Shown piece by piece: positions 43,491-55,081 of a stretch of 64,000 nucleotides of DNA (the first letter of the stretch is position 1; each line of letters opens with the position of its first letter). The translations under genes were made by a program, and so were the position numbers. The DNA lies in contig JBHGNT010000016.1 in assembly GCA_043228905.1 (NCBI GenBank), positions 11,346,001-11,410,000 on the forward strand, in the 5' to 3' direction. The stretch comes from Azolla caroliniana (taxonomy: Eukaryota > Polypodiophyta). The notes beneath the pieces are model-generated. The model was not told the origin of the DNA and ran no database searches. It worked only from the letters and a program-made list of their open reading frames with translations.

Positions 43491-44937
43491 TATCCTGATG
43501 ACAGTTATTTTGCAAAATACTGGGCAAGAGTTGAGTCTGGAACAGACACCACCACATCCTCGAAGGAATACTTCCACATTGCTAACGGTTTACTCTACCG
43601 TAATGGGAATGTTTGTGTTCCAGATTTACCCGAGGTCAAAAAGAGGATTCTTTTTGAATGCCATGATGCACCCTCAGCAGGGTACCTTGGAATACATCGT
43701 ACACTCGTTCTCATCTCCACTCAATTTTATTGGCCTAAGATGCGTCATAACATACATAGCTATGTGAGTAAATGTCACCAGTGTCAGCTTAACAAAGCCG
43801 AGCGACTTAAAGCCGCAGGACTTTTACATCCCTTGGACATTCCCAATAATAAGTGGGAAAGCATATCCATGGATTTTATTGTTAGCCTTCCTTGCACCCA
43901 AAAAGGCCATGATGCCATCTGGGTTGTCGTTGATCGACTAACTAAAATGGCCAGATTTATTGCTACTAAAACCACGGTAACAGCTCCTGAATTGGCTTAC
44001 CAATTCATTGACGAATTATTTCGTTTTTATGGGTTACCGATGGATATCGTGAGTGATCGAGATCCAAAGTTTACTAGTGACTTCTGGACGCAAGTCTTTA
44101 AGAAGTTAGAAACTACGTTGAGCATGAGCTCCACGGATCATCCTCAATTCGATGGATAGAAAGAACGAGTAAATCAAATTATTGAGGACATGCTTCGAGC
44201 ATACGTTGGTGCAAAACCGACAAAATGGGAACGTTATCTCCCAATTTTGGAGTTTGCTTATAACAGCTCCAAGCACACGTCGACAGGATATAGTCCTTTT
44301 ATGTTGATGTACGGTTTTCAGCCACGAGCCCCGATTGATGTTAATATACATCATGATGAGTTGCGAAGTACGCAAAACTTTCTTCGGGATATGCAAGATA
44401 TGCTGCATATTGCATGAGATAATATAAAAACAGCTCAAGATAGAGCGCGTTTTTATGCCGATCATCATAGGCAACCTCATGTATTCAACCCTGGACAGAA
44501 GGTATTTTGACGTGTACCTCACAATTCTAAGACATTGTCTACGGGTAAGTGCGCTAAGTTAGCCCCACGGTTTTGTGAACCTTTTACAGTCCTCAAACGC
44601 ATTGGGTCATCAGCCTATCGTCTTGCTCTTCCCGATGGTGTTGGAATTCATCCAGTCTTCCATGTGAGTCGTCTAAAAGAACTTCTAGGTTCTGGCGATA
44701 ATATAGTTACAACTGAAACTCTGGTTACTTCTGAAGAATTATCTTCTAAACCACATGTACCAAGAAGAATTCTCGATGTTAAAACAAAAAAATTACGTAC
44801 TAAAGAAATCCGAGAATTTAAAATACAATGGATGGATAAATCAATAAAAGATGCCACATGGGAACGCGAAAATACTCTCAGAACTAATTTCCCTAACTTT
44901 CCATTGCAAGAGTGCAATGTTTTAAAGAGGGGGAGTA
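43491..44937 (+). pseudogene. pol: Element C integrase and chromodomain-like tail
   Basis: Resumes C's polyprotein after E. The zinc domain is H...H...CHQCQLNK; the core has MDFIVSLPCTQ, IVSDRDPKF, and a TAG at 44157 (reads FDG-stop-KERVNQ, where Gln-Thr-Glu-Arg is usual, so the catalytic Glu region is altered only by this stop). TGA follows at 44416 and 44508. The C-terminal RILDVKTKKLRTKEIREFKI ... WMDKSIKDATWERE resembles the chromodomain-type tail of Tekay-like chromoviruses. It ends in the polypurine tract of C. Confidence 0.88.
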
Positions 44938-45394
44938 TGTTACGGGCATGACCATTTAATATCCCGTGGTGAGAATTTACCGTACTATTCTATACATGTG
45001 GATAAGTGTGAGGGTTAAACGAGAGTGTAAAGAAGGGGAGGATTACTTTTAATCCTCGGGATTGAGACAACCCATTAGGTCAAGTGTGAACTTGCCTAGG
45101 GGCCTTGGGTATCACTATAAATAAGAGGCCTAGCTACCCTCATTTGATCATCTTTTTTTACTACATCGAGACTCTGCTCTTGTGGTGGGTCAACTCTTGT
45201 AGCGAGCACGCCAGCACCAGGTACGACTCGACGCCACGGCGGTGGTATGGGACGCCGATCGAGGCTCGAGTCCGTCTCGATCCCTTCGCTCGGGGGTGGT
45301 CGGGTGGATCGGCACCCTTCTTTCTCTTTCTCCTTTCTATCTATCATTTGTTTATCCTTATCTTAAGCTTACTTTAGTACTTAGATCTCTAATA
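44938..45394 (+). repeat. Element C 3' LTR
   Basis: 457 bp, uninterrupted; serves as the template that shows where B entered the 5' copy. Followed by CATAC and then by element A sequence. Confidence 0.93.
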
Positions 45395-46716
45395 CATACG
45401 AAAAAGAACATGGGGTCAAGATATTCGAGGATGCAATCATGAAGAGAGACGTAATGAAGAACAAGAGGGGAAAGACCAAGATACGCAAGAATACAGTCAT
45501 GAGGAGACATGTGACGAAGAATGTGGGCTCGAGGGGAAAGACGAAGATACTTAAGGATGCAGTCGTGAAGGGACATGCAATTAAGAATGTGGGATTGAGA
45601 GGAAGGATACAGTCATGAAGAGACATGCAACAGAACACGTGATCTTGAGGAGAAAGACAAAGATCATTACGAACACACAAGGAGTGCTCGAGATCTACAG
45701 GGTTATGATCGTGACAAAGATTACTATAAAAACAAGAGGAGAAATCAAGTTCGAGCCCTTCATGGTTGTGCTAATGAAAAAGAACTCGATGAAAACCATG
45801 ATGGTGAGCGAAGCTAGGATCAAGAATCTCAGTGTTTAAATTGTGGAGACGAGTATGACAAGTTTAATGAGAGCCACGAACAAGAGAAGAAGTTAGCAAG
45901 AGACAAAAAATTTACATTTAAACGTGATGACGGTGATGATAATAACGATACACATGATTTAGGGAAGAATGAGGGTTATGATGAATCAAAGTTGTGCACT
46001 TTCTATGGATATGGTTATGATAAGGGTAATGATGAGGGTGAGAGTGACGAAGAGGAATTGTGTGTTTTAGGTTGCCTTGGTTTTCTTCGTGATAGATTTT
46101 ATAAGGGTTTCACTAAATCTAATGGTGAGATTCATGAGGACATCCATTATGAAAATAGAATAGGGATTTGAGATGATGAGGACGTTCTACAAAAAATATG
46201 TCCATGATGATGTGGGGTTAACCTAATGATCACAAAGGAATAAGTAATGAGAATCTAGAAAATGTTATTTGGGATGTGTATAATGATGATGTTGATGTTG
46301 ATGTTGTGAGTATGTGTGGGAAGGATAGGATTAAGGTTGATAATATTGAGGATAATCTAGAAAATGTTATGATGGTTTGGGATGTGTATAATGATGATGT
46401 TGATGTTGATGTTGTGAGTATGTGTGGGAAGGATAGGATTAAGGTTGATAATATTGAGGATAATCTAGAAAATGTTATGATGGTTTGGGATGTGTATAAT
46501 GATAATGTTGGTGTTGTGAGTGTGTGCGGGAAGGATGAGTTTAGGGTAGATGATATTGAATATGATGGTTATCTCGTGATAAATGATTCAGTGATTAAAG
46601 ATGTTGTTAACTCAAAGGATGACTATAATGATGATATACGTATAATTATCATTGAGGTTGTTATCGAAGAAGATAATGTTGTGGTAAAATGGATGGTTAT
46701 TACTTATAAAGAATAA
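45395..46716 (+). pseudogene. Element A internal ORF, 3' part: acidic repeat protein
   Basis: This continues from the left side of C. It starts with repeated (E/K)HGVKIFEDAIMKRD-like units, decayed, then a long Asp/Glu-rich frame (NCGDEYDKFNESHEQEKK ... EGESDEEELCVLG). Then come tandem 36-residue repeats (LENVMMVWDVYNDDVDVDVV + SMCGKDRIKVDNIEDN) at 46255-46570, DNA unit 108 bp, about three copies. The last frame (46276-46716) is 146 codons. Nothing enzymatic is visible. It is unlike gag or pol of any family I know. Confidence 0.5.
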
Positions 46717-46870
46717 AGGACAAAAGTGGTTATGAGGACTACCCATGGGAAGGAAGGGAAAGATGCAGGAAGATGGTGTTCAACTAAACAGAGGAGGTTG
46801 TATTGCCACATTTCTATCTCCCATCTCAAAGAAAATAATTGGCTAATTAGAAGAAGCACCTGATTTTTAG

Positions 46871-47100
46871 ATTCGGTTCGACAAGACACATCGATTGCAT
46901 CCCAACAAGATCGAAGAAGGAGGTTGGGTATTGGTCTACAACAACAACCTTGACAAACCAACACAAGACGACAAGAAAGTTTGCAAGAAGGTGGTTCCGA
47001 CCATATGTGGTGAATATCAAGGTTGGCCATACCCATTGCGGGGAAAAGAATAAAGATCTTCAAGAAAAGACAAGATGAGGGTCCTAACCTCAACAATGAA
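46871..47100 (+). pseudogene. Element A relic of Ty3 pol C-terminus
   Basis: Broken frames that align with the end of D's pol: RFD-K-THRLHPNKIEEGGWVLVYN, then the equivalents of DNQHRATRKFARRWFGPYVV and PVAGKRIKAFKKR. This shows A derives from a D-like autonomous element that lost most of pol. About 150 bp before it (46717-46870) holds no supported feature. Confidence 0.75.
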
Positions 47101-47233
47101 GATAGTAAGGCGGAACCTACAAACATGACCAAGGTCAAATGAGGATGTGGAGGAAATTGATTGATCACTATAGCCGAAATCTCACACTCTTTTCTTGGCA
47201 CATACTAGAGGACGTGCGGTTTGGTGGAGGTGG

Positions 47234-47925
47234 ATGTCGTGAAGATTTTCGGCAACGGTGTGAAAATTGCGTGGAATGGAGAAAATCGAGAAGATGGAAT
47301 GTGCACATGTATGAAAGGGGTGATAGTTACACTCGTATGTTAGCACATTAATATGCACTTGAGATGTGCATTTAGATGCTCACTACACAAAATATGAAAA
47401 AAAGAAGAAGGAAAAAAAGCCTAGGGCCTAGTGTCATACAAAGAGGTGCAAGTAGGGTTTTGAACCTTACACTGCCAAGATAGGAAACAATTGACATACC
47501 ATTAGGCTAAGTTGTTTCTTTAAAATTTATTTTTATCATTGTACTTTTCAGATGTAAATTCTCATACATGAGAGCTTGGATGAGTGACGTGGTCATCATG
47601 CATCACATGTGATGCATGAACGCCAAATGGCAAACATGCATCGCATGCATTGTATGCATGTCTTGTACCCTCACATGCATCATATGCATGGGGGCACCTA
47701 TAAAAGAAAGGAAGAAAAAGAAAGAGTGGGGGCAAGAATCAAGCTATGAATTGAATCAAGATCTTAATAATAAAAAACCTTGTTATCTTATTGTTGATGT
47801 GTCTTGTTTCTCGAAACTGAAGTCAAGGGTTCAAACCCAAAATTGGAATTTCCATCCATCCATCTATCTATCTATCTTAAACACTTCCTCAAATTCCGTC
47901 TTTCTCTCTCTCTTTTTCTCGTAAG
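47234..47925 (+). repeat. Element A 3' LTR, left part
   Basis: Begins TGTCGTGAAGATTTTC straight after the purine tract GGTGGAGGTGGA, the same boundary as in D and F. The blocks at 47510-47920 (CATACATGAGAGCTTGGATG, ATGCATGGGGGCACC with TATAAAAG, GTGTCTTGTTTCTC) recur at 62390-62720. It is interrupted near 47925 in a CT-rich stretch and continues at about 56004. Confidence 0.75.
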
Positions 47926-48113
47926 TACCTTACCCTAGTGGTAAGTTATTAACACTACAAGCATTGCGTCATAGGTTGAAAACCAATCTCCTCACCTCTC
48001 TAGTATATACTTCATATACTCTTAATTCACTAAACGCCACTATGGAATGTAGGGGTTGAACCCATGACCACTTGGTCTCCATTGGGCAACCTTACCAACT
48101 GAGCTACATCCAT
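47925..48113 (-). mobile_element. SINE-like sequence with tRNA-derived head
   Basis: On the minus strand, from 48113: GGATGTAGCTCAGTTGGTAA (A-box-like) and GGGTTCAACCCC (B-box-like) 30 nt further. The acceptor-like ends GGATGTA and TACATTC can pair. The arms between do not fold as a functional tRNA, so this looks like the head of a tRNA-derived SINE. The remainder to about 47925 would be the body. CT microsatellite lies on both sides (to 47922 and 48124-48148), consistent with insertion into it. No clear A-tail. Confidence 0.4.
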
Positions 48114-48199
48114 CTAGGCAAACTCTCTCTCTCTCTCTCTCTCTCTCATGGGAGCATGATACTCAAAGGATTCAAGGTTTAGGAAACTATAATGTACAC

Positions 48200-49104
48200 T
48201 CTTTGATATGGGAGAAAAATCCAAGACAAAGAAGAGGACAAGGAGGGGTGGCATGTTTGATTAAGAAGGAAATAGAGAAATATGTGTCAATCGTAAAAAA
48301 TGATGAACATAAATGCTACATATGGCTCAAAATAGAAACACCTAATGATTTGCCCACTTTTGTCATTGGATGTTACATTCCTCATCAAGATCCTAACTTC
48401 TATGCTTGTTTGCATATCTAGAAGATGATATTGCTTATTTCAAATCCAAAGGGGAAGTTATTGTCTTTGGTGACATGAATGCTTGTACAAGAATTTTCCA
48501 ACTTGATTCACAAGAATCTTTCATGCCACATATCTCAAGGATGCAAGAGGATATGCAAATGTATAGTTGATCTTCTAGCGATGAAAAAGATCCGAACCAA
48601 TTTGGGAAACTACTCCTACAAATGTGCAATAGTACCAGATTGCTTATTGCAAATGGTGTTTCCTTATGGCCTAATACTAACGGCTTTACATGTAGAAAAC
48701 ACAATGGAAATAGTGTGATTTACTATGTGCTACTTTCCAAAGCTATTTTGGATCGTATACATAAATTCTCACTAGGGGAATGGACACCAGAATCCGATCA
48801 TAGGAATTTATGTATTGATCTCAAATGTATGCATAGGTTTGATTGTGAGAAGGTCATTGAAGATAGTAAACAAACGCACTTGAGCATGAATCTTAAGCAA
48901 GTGCCCATGTATTCCAAGATGGTTGAGGATATATTACAAATGACAAACACACAACATGGTGCCACAGTAGAATGCAAATGGGAAGCTTTTAAGAATGTCA
49001 TTCTCTCTTGTACAAACAAATGTTTTTCGACCAACCACACATCATGGAAATGCACCAATAAATGTAAGAAAAAATGGTTTGATAAAGAATGTCATGAAGC
49101 TTGA
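48200..49104 (+). pseudogene. LINE endonuclease (APE type)
   Basis: Frames broken by several indels. The motifs GQGGVACLIKK, FVIGCYIPHQDPNFY, GDMNA (48469 onward, the GDFN/A metal-site block) and EWTPESDHRNL (SDH catalytic block near 48790) appear in the order expected of an apurinic-type endonuclease. The usual DYVLLS is YYVLLS here. Inactive. Confidence 0.8.
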
Positions 49105-49113
49105 AAATGCCTT

Positions 49114-51008
49114 ATGGCTTTGGGTGTAGTTAAGGATAAAGAAAATTACCAAAAGCATTTGCATGACTATAAAAGGCTTATTCAAAGAAAGAGACGAATA
49201 TGGGAAGTTACTCAACAACTTATCCAAATGCAAGACAAAGCACATGCATGTGCTAAATTTTGGGGAAATCTAAAGGGGAAACGTGTTGAGAGTTATGGTG
49301 ACTTAACTCTTCATGACTTGTCTATGCATTGTAAGAATTTATATGAGTTATCTCTTGCCGGAAAGATGATGTGTTATGGTTCTCTTTCACATATGTCTGT
49401 CTTCTTTACAATTGAAGATATATGCATAGGACTTAAGAAATTGGCCTCCCGAAATGCAAGCGATCTTCAATGTATAAAAGCTAAAATGCTCAAATGGACG
49501 GGAAAGGAAGCACATATATGGATATGCGATATGTTTAATGATGCATTGCAACATGGTATTTCATATGATTGGACTACAAATTGGATCAAACCTTTACATA
49601 AAGGCAGAGATGTAAATAATGTAAACAACTATGTTGGCTCATTAATGGCAAAACTATTTGGATGTATAATGGAATCAAAGATAAGTGTATGGGCAGAAAA
49701 AAATGGTAAGAGAGCTTATGGACAAGCTGGTTTTCGAAAACACCATAGCACCATTCATCATCTTGTCACTCTTTGAGTATTAATGGAGGAAAGTCGCCTT
49801 AGAGGTAAATGTTTATATTGTTGCTTTGTAGACCTCAAGAAAGCTTTTGATATGGTACCTTGTGAGCATCTTTGGAGGTGGATGGAAGAACTTGAGGTGC
49901 CAAGTGAATATATGCTTGCAATTTCCCGAATATATGAGAAGGTTATATGTTGTGTGCGTATGAGAGATAGACTTTCAGATTTTTTCAATAGCACTATTGG
50001 TGTTAAGCAAGGATGCCCACTCTCACCAACATTATTTGGTCTATGCATTGATGAATTAGAAGAAATGGTTACCAAGTTTGTAAAGGAAGAATGTGTTGAA
50101 GAAGTTGCCATTGGGAATATTATGATTATGCTTTTGTTATATGCGGATGATGTAGTGCTTTTTGCAAATACTTCAGGAGATGCACAAACGCCTATGAAGG
50201 CATTAGAAAAAATTTGCATGCAGACTAGATTAAGTGTCAATAGGTCTAAACAAAGATTATGCTTGTGAAGAGTCAAAAAAGAGATAAACCATGCATTATG
50301 TACAACAATGAGCCACTTGAATGTGTGGAAAGCTTCAAATATCTTGGCCTTGAAGTTCCTTCAAATCATAAATGGAATGAATGTGCTACACGCCGCTTAG
50401 AGGCAGGTAAGCAAGCATATTATGCATTTGAGAACACATGCAATCTTGGAGATATTAAGTGTTGGGTCCTCAAGAAATATCTTTTTGACACTTTGATGAC
50501 CCCGGTTCTTCTCTATGGGGTGGATGTATGGGGCGGTAGCATCCCTAAATCTACGTGGAAAGAGTTTGAAAATGTCCAAAAACATTTTCTTACAAAGTTT
50601 CTACAAGTTAAGAAACAAACTCCCTACACCCTCCTCCTTGAGATGAGATCACTTCCCATTGAGATCGTGGCCTTGGAAAGGGTTGTTGAATACATTCATA
50701 AGGTTCAAAAAAGCCCCTCACATCGACTTCCTAGAATTGCATGGGAAGCAAGCAAAAAGATCCAAAAGACGCATAAAAGCAAATTTTTGTGTTCCGGTTG
50801 GATGCAAGATTTAGAAAAATGGTTTGGTAGATGGGATGCAAGACACTTGCTTCATGATGCGTCTCTAGATTCCTCTGTAAATGAGGCCTTTTTGCAACGC
50901 CAATGTATCATGACACGGGACAAATGTGGTGGCTCACGCTTCACACATTACACTACAAATGTTGCACTTAACTACAAAACCATATTCTTCGCGGAACGGG
51001 GAAGCCGT
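49114..51008 (+). pseudogene. LINE reverse transcriptase
   Basis: Frame 49114-50268 has one TGA at 49774 (fits CGA to TGA). Motifs: YGQAGFRKHHSTIHHL, FVDLKKAFDMV, GVKQGCPLSPTLF and YADD near 50140 (LLYADDVVLFA). A shift near 50260 leads to the thumb and connector (FKYLGLEVPSNHKW, TLLLEMRSLPIEIVALER), which runs to the F insertion at 51008. The catalytic residues are intact. Confidence 0.9.
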
Positions 51009-51531
51009 TGTCGTGAAGATTTTCGTCCATAGGCGGAAACCGGGGTGGAAGGGGCAAGTCGGTGGTGTGCAACATGTGCACATGTATACTAGGATATGGT
51101 GTATAGAAAGAGAGGGGAAAATTTTGTCCCCCATTGTAAGGTCCCTCCCTCCTTGGGCTATAAAAGGAAGGGAGGGGTCACTTATGAAGGGGTTGCCTAT
51201 TTTGTGCGAGTAAGGTATACCACTTAGTCGAGGGTTCTACTTCTTCCCATTTCGGTTAGGGTTTTCTTCTTGGGTTTCCCTTTAGGGTTTTCGGATAGTC
51301 ATTTTGGTGCGGCCATGGCGGCCACCATTGTTGTAACCATTCGTTGTTTTAACATAACTTGTTGAACATCTTGCCTCCGCCGATCTCTCCTTCGATGTCG
51401 TGGTCTTATTCTTTCCTCTTCTCCTCTTGAGCTAAGCCTCCATATCATGTCCTATTCTTTCTCCTCCACTCCCTAGTCCAAGACCCCCACGGTCCTGCCC
51501 CTTCTACATGCACGTGCGTAACAACGCGACA
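51009..51531 (+). repeat. Element F 5' LTR
   Basis: 523 bp, TGTCGTGAAGATTTTCGTCC...CGCGACA, with the TATA box CTATAAAAGG near 51159. Hairpin sequence GACCCCCACGGTC at 51482-51494. Confidence 0.95.
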
Positions 51532-51535
51532 TCTT

Positions 51536-51553
51536 TGGTGAACCCGACGTGAA
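51536..51553 (+). other. Element F primer binding site (tRNA-Trp)
   Basis: TGGTGAACCCGACGTGAA, identical to that of element D, 4 nt after the LTR. Confidence 0.85.
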
Positions 51554-51568
51554 GGGCAGCAAGGGAGC

Positions 51569-54500
51569 ATGGAGATGGAAGAAGACTTGGACTTCGAGGA
51601 GATGATGGCAAAAATTGTGATGGAAGCCGGACGGAAGATGGCAAAGCGAGATGCGGCTCAACAAGCCGGCGAAAGGGTGGTCGATCGAGTCGGCCGGTTC
51701 AATGGGAATGAGGTCCCAAAATTTTTGGGAGCCTATGAGGCCGAGATGGCGAAAGGGGGCGTGGACGAGGAGATGCGGCTAGAGTATTTTCCTCGAGTGG
51801 CGGCCGCATCGGTGCACAAGGAGGTCAAGGAGCTACGAGAAGCTCACGAGTCGTGGGTGTCCTTGAAGGTAGCCCTATTGGAAGCATGCGGATACGCGAA
51901 ACCGGAGTGGGTATGCCGGCAACCCGATGGGGAGCGGTCAGCAACAACGTGGCCCGCGAGCGGCAGAGAAGAGAGAGCGGCGAGTGAGTACGCACTACCG
52001 CCGGAAGAGAGCTCAACGCAAAACGGTTCGGAGGAGCTCGACCTAGAAGCGCTAATACGAGAGGCATGCGAGCTTGTGAAGGCGAAAATCGGAGCCGAAG
52101 AAGGGCTTGTTATGGAGACGGGCCGGAGGCGATCGGAGGATGTGGAGGAAGAAGCCTCCCTAGACGTAGAAGACGGGGCCTATACGGAGGCCGGGAGAGT
52201 GTACGACGGCGAGATAGGAGAGGGTGCGGAGCAAGCGACCCTCTTGCCTTGCGGTGAAGGGACGGCCATGGAGGCCGGTAACTACGGATTCGGGACATGG
52301 CGGCCCGAAACATTGAGTGAGGAGCGGACAAGCGGCGGTGCCACGACTTTACACACACCGGTCCTAGAGACTCTGGCATCCGGCCGGAGAGCCGGTGTGA
52401 GACCTAGAGTGACGGACGGTGGCAGCGGCAAGGCGGGCAACCGAGACGACGGCATGGGAGAGATGGTGGCAAGCGTAATCGAGGTTTGCGGAATCGGAGA
52501 TGGGGTAGCCGCGGACAACGACGACCGGACGGAAGCGGCTACTGACACAACGAGTGGCGGTGCCGGGTCCTTACCCACACCGGTCCTAGAGGCTCCGGCA
52601 GCCGGCCCGAGTGCCGGCGTGAGACCTAGAGCGACGGGCGGTGGTGGCGGCAAGGCGGCCTACCACGGCGACGAAGAGAACGAGGAAGAGATAGCCACGG
52701 ACCACGACGTCCGAACGAAGGTGGCTACGAACATGGCATCGGCGAGTAACGGTATCGGGACTTTTCCCACACCTATTCTAGAGACTTCGGCAGTCGGCCC
52801 CGAGAGCCCACGTGAGACCGGAGAGACGGAAGGTGGCGGCGGCAAAGCGGACGATCGAAACGACGACGAGGAAGGTCATAGCGGACGGAGGCAAGACCTC
52901 TCGACACCGAGACCGGAGACTATGGCAGTTGCGCTCGAATGCCAACATAAGACCGGAGAGAAGGGCGGTGGCCGTGAGGAGGTGTGGCCCGGAGCGAACA
53001 CGTACGAAGATGAGGATGCGAGGCCCGGAACGGGCATATACGAGAGGACCGACGGAGCGGTCGGGAGCGGCAAAGAGGAGAGAGTCGGGAACCGACCCGA
53101 CCGGAAGATGGACCGGTCGATAATCCGACATGACCGGAAGACGACGCGGAAGAACATTGGAGCGGGGTCTAGTCAACCGGGCCCGAACCGAAGAAGAGCT
53201 GGCAAGGTCAGATTTGTTCGGACAAACATCTACCGGCCGGTTACGATTACGGAAGGGAGCTGACCTAACCGGAACTCGATCGGCCGAGACCGATCCGGGC
53301 GAAGGCAAAGTTGGCACGGTTGGAGGTCGAGGCGAACGGGCCACAACACCCGGTGGGAGCCGATGAGCGCGAGAAGGAAGCTAACCGGGCACGGTGATTA
53401 CGGCTTGGCAGAAGACCGAGAGCGAGAGGAGCCCTCCACATCTATCCTTGAGACTTCGGCGGTTGCGGATCAACATAAGACCGGAGACACGACGGGTGGC
53501 GGCGAGGAGTCGGAGACCGGAACTGACGAGGCCACTAGAACGGGTACCCGGTGCGTGAAGACGGATGAGCACGGCCAAGACGGCAAGCCGGAGTCGAAAG
53601 GGGCTACGGCAAGAAAGGACGAAGAGACCGACGCGGAGGTCGGGTCTACGACGGATGAGGCGCGTAATACGAAGTATGCACTACAGCGTAAAACGGAGCA
53701 TGCACTACGGCCAGCGAAGGGCCAAGAAGTAAGCATGCACCCGGAAGAGCGGCAACGAGTGACCGGCAACAGTGGACCGGTCGAGCCTTTGAGAGACAAG
53801 CACGCGGCGAGAGACGAAGCCGTAAGGTGCCGAGATCGGCGGATGGGTGGCGAGAGCGAAGGATGGTGCGCGGAGAACAACGGGGTACACACCGGGAAGA
53901 GAAAACGCAGCGGCTTCCCTGAGGACATACAAGGCCAAGCGGGCCAAGAGGGCGCAAGCCGAGGCGAGGCGGTAACGAGAGCCTCGAGGGACACCGACAC
54001 GGAGGTCGGGAGGACGGTACGTTGTACGGTGAGGGAGCACGACGGGAAAAGGAGAGGCAAGGAACGCGGAATGGGGTCGCCTAAGGGCCAAAGAATGAGC
54101 GCATATTCGGGGGACAACATCGGCGCACGAGAAGAGCCCATGGAAGGCAAGCGCGGAGCAGGAAGAGTCGACACGCCGAGGTGTTCGGCATGCGGAGACG
54201 ATAAAACCAAAGGAGGAACATACGCGGCACGAAAAGGGCGGAATCCGGAGTACGATCGGAGAATTCAGGAGCCTTTGCGAGGAATGCGTGCGGCGAGAGA
54301 TGGCGCGGTGAGGTGCCGGTATCGGCGGATGATCGACGAGCGTGAAAGGCTATGTCTTGAGAACCGGAGGAGGTGCGTGGAGAGCAACGGGCTACGCGCC
54401 GGGAAGAGGAAGCACGGCTTCCCGGAAGGCATGCGAGGCCAAGCGGGCCAAGAGGACGAGAGTCGGGATGAAGCGGTAACGGGAGTCGCGAAGGACATTG

Positions 54501-55003
54501 ACATGGTGGTCGGTATGATGGTACGCTCTACGGCAAGAGAGCATGACGAGCAAGGGAGAAGCAAGGAGCGCGTAATGGGGTCACGTAAGGACCGAAGAAC
54601 GAGCACGCATTCGATGGACGACAACGACACACGGAAAGTGCCTACGGAAGCCGAGTGCAAAACGAAGGGAGTCGGTACGAGGTGTTCGGGGCGAGGAGAA
54701 GGTCGAGCCGGAGGTGGAACACACGCGATACGCGAGGAGCGGCACCCGACGAGCAATCGAAGTAATCGGGGGTCTAACCGGAGGACATGCGCGGTGAGCA
54801 AAGGAAGGGAGACCGGATCGGCAACGGTGTTCGGGATGGCCGGTCGAAGAAGAAGGTGCATGCGCCGGACATGGCGGATCGGATGGAGCCAACAGTTCGG
54901 GGAAACGCGGTGGACGTGGTGGATCGGATGGAGTCGGCGGGTCGGGGCCGGCAAGACGGATCGGCGCCAGCAAGGGACCGGCAAGGCGGTTGGGTGTCGG
55001 TAA
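51569..55003 (+). CDS. Element F long ORF: capsid head plus novel repeat-rich polypeptide
   Basis: ATG 51569 follows the primer site by 15 nt. Residues about 40-115 match the N-terminal capsid of D (VGRFNGNEVPKFLGAYEAEM, FPRVAAASVHKEV). Homology to gag then ends. The chain becomes Gly/Glu/Arg/Thr-rich with three or four spaced LPTPVLEAPAAGPSAGVRPR-like units. A single TGA at 53261-53263 divides it; the same frame then stays open for 580 codons. In this part two copies of a roughly 165-residue module (EPLRxxxAARDxAVRCRxRRM ... FPExxxGQAGQE ... GGTxAxRxxRxPxxxR) follow in tandem. No CCHC knuckle or enzyme motif is seen. High charge suggests RNA or DNA binding, which is conjecture. Confidence 0.7.
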
Positions 55004-55081
55004 GGCGAAAGACCCGGTTAATTACCGTCGCTGAAATCTCTCACCCTTTTCCTTTCTTGGCACATACCGGTGGATGTGCGG

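Larger units (their letters stand above)
22814..45394 (+). mobile_element. Element C: chromovirus-like Ty3 element carrying B and E
   Basis: Its LTRs are 457 bp each: 22814-22957 joined to 32939-33251 on the left, and 44938-45394 on the right. The flanks are CATAT (22809-22813) and CATAC (45395-45399), a target duplication with one change. The gene order is gag, PR, RT, RNase H, integrase and a chromodomain-like tail, with a purine tract AAAGAGGGGGA before the 3' LTR. B is inserted in the 5' LTR and E between RNase H and integrase. Without them C is about 7.0 kb. The frames carry several stops, so it is dead. Confidence 0.93.

Noticed and set aside
48050-48113. Functional tRNA gene on the minus strand
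   Set aside because: A- and B-box-like motifs and a pairing acceptor stem exist, but the T- and anticodon arms do not fold, so I call it a SINE head instead.
52282-54984. Minus-strand ORFs (up to about 246 codons) opposite element F's ORF
   Set aside because: They are composition shadows of the high-GC plus-strand frame; the plus frame has the capsid homology and an ATG after the primer site.
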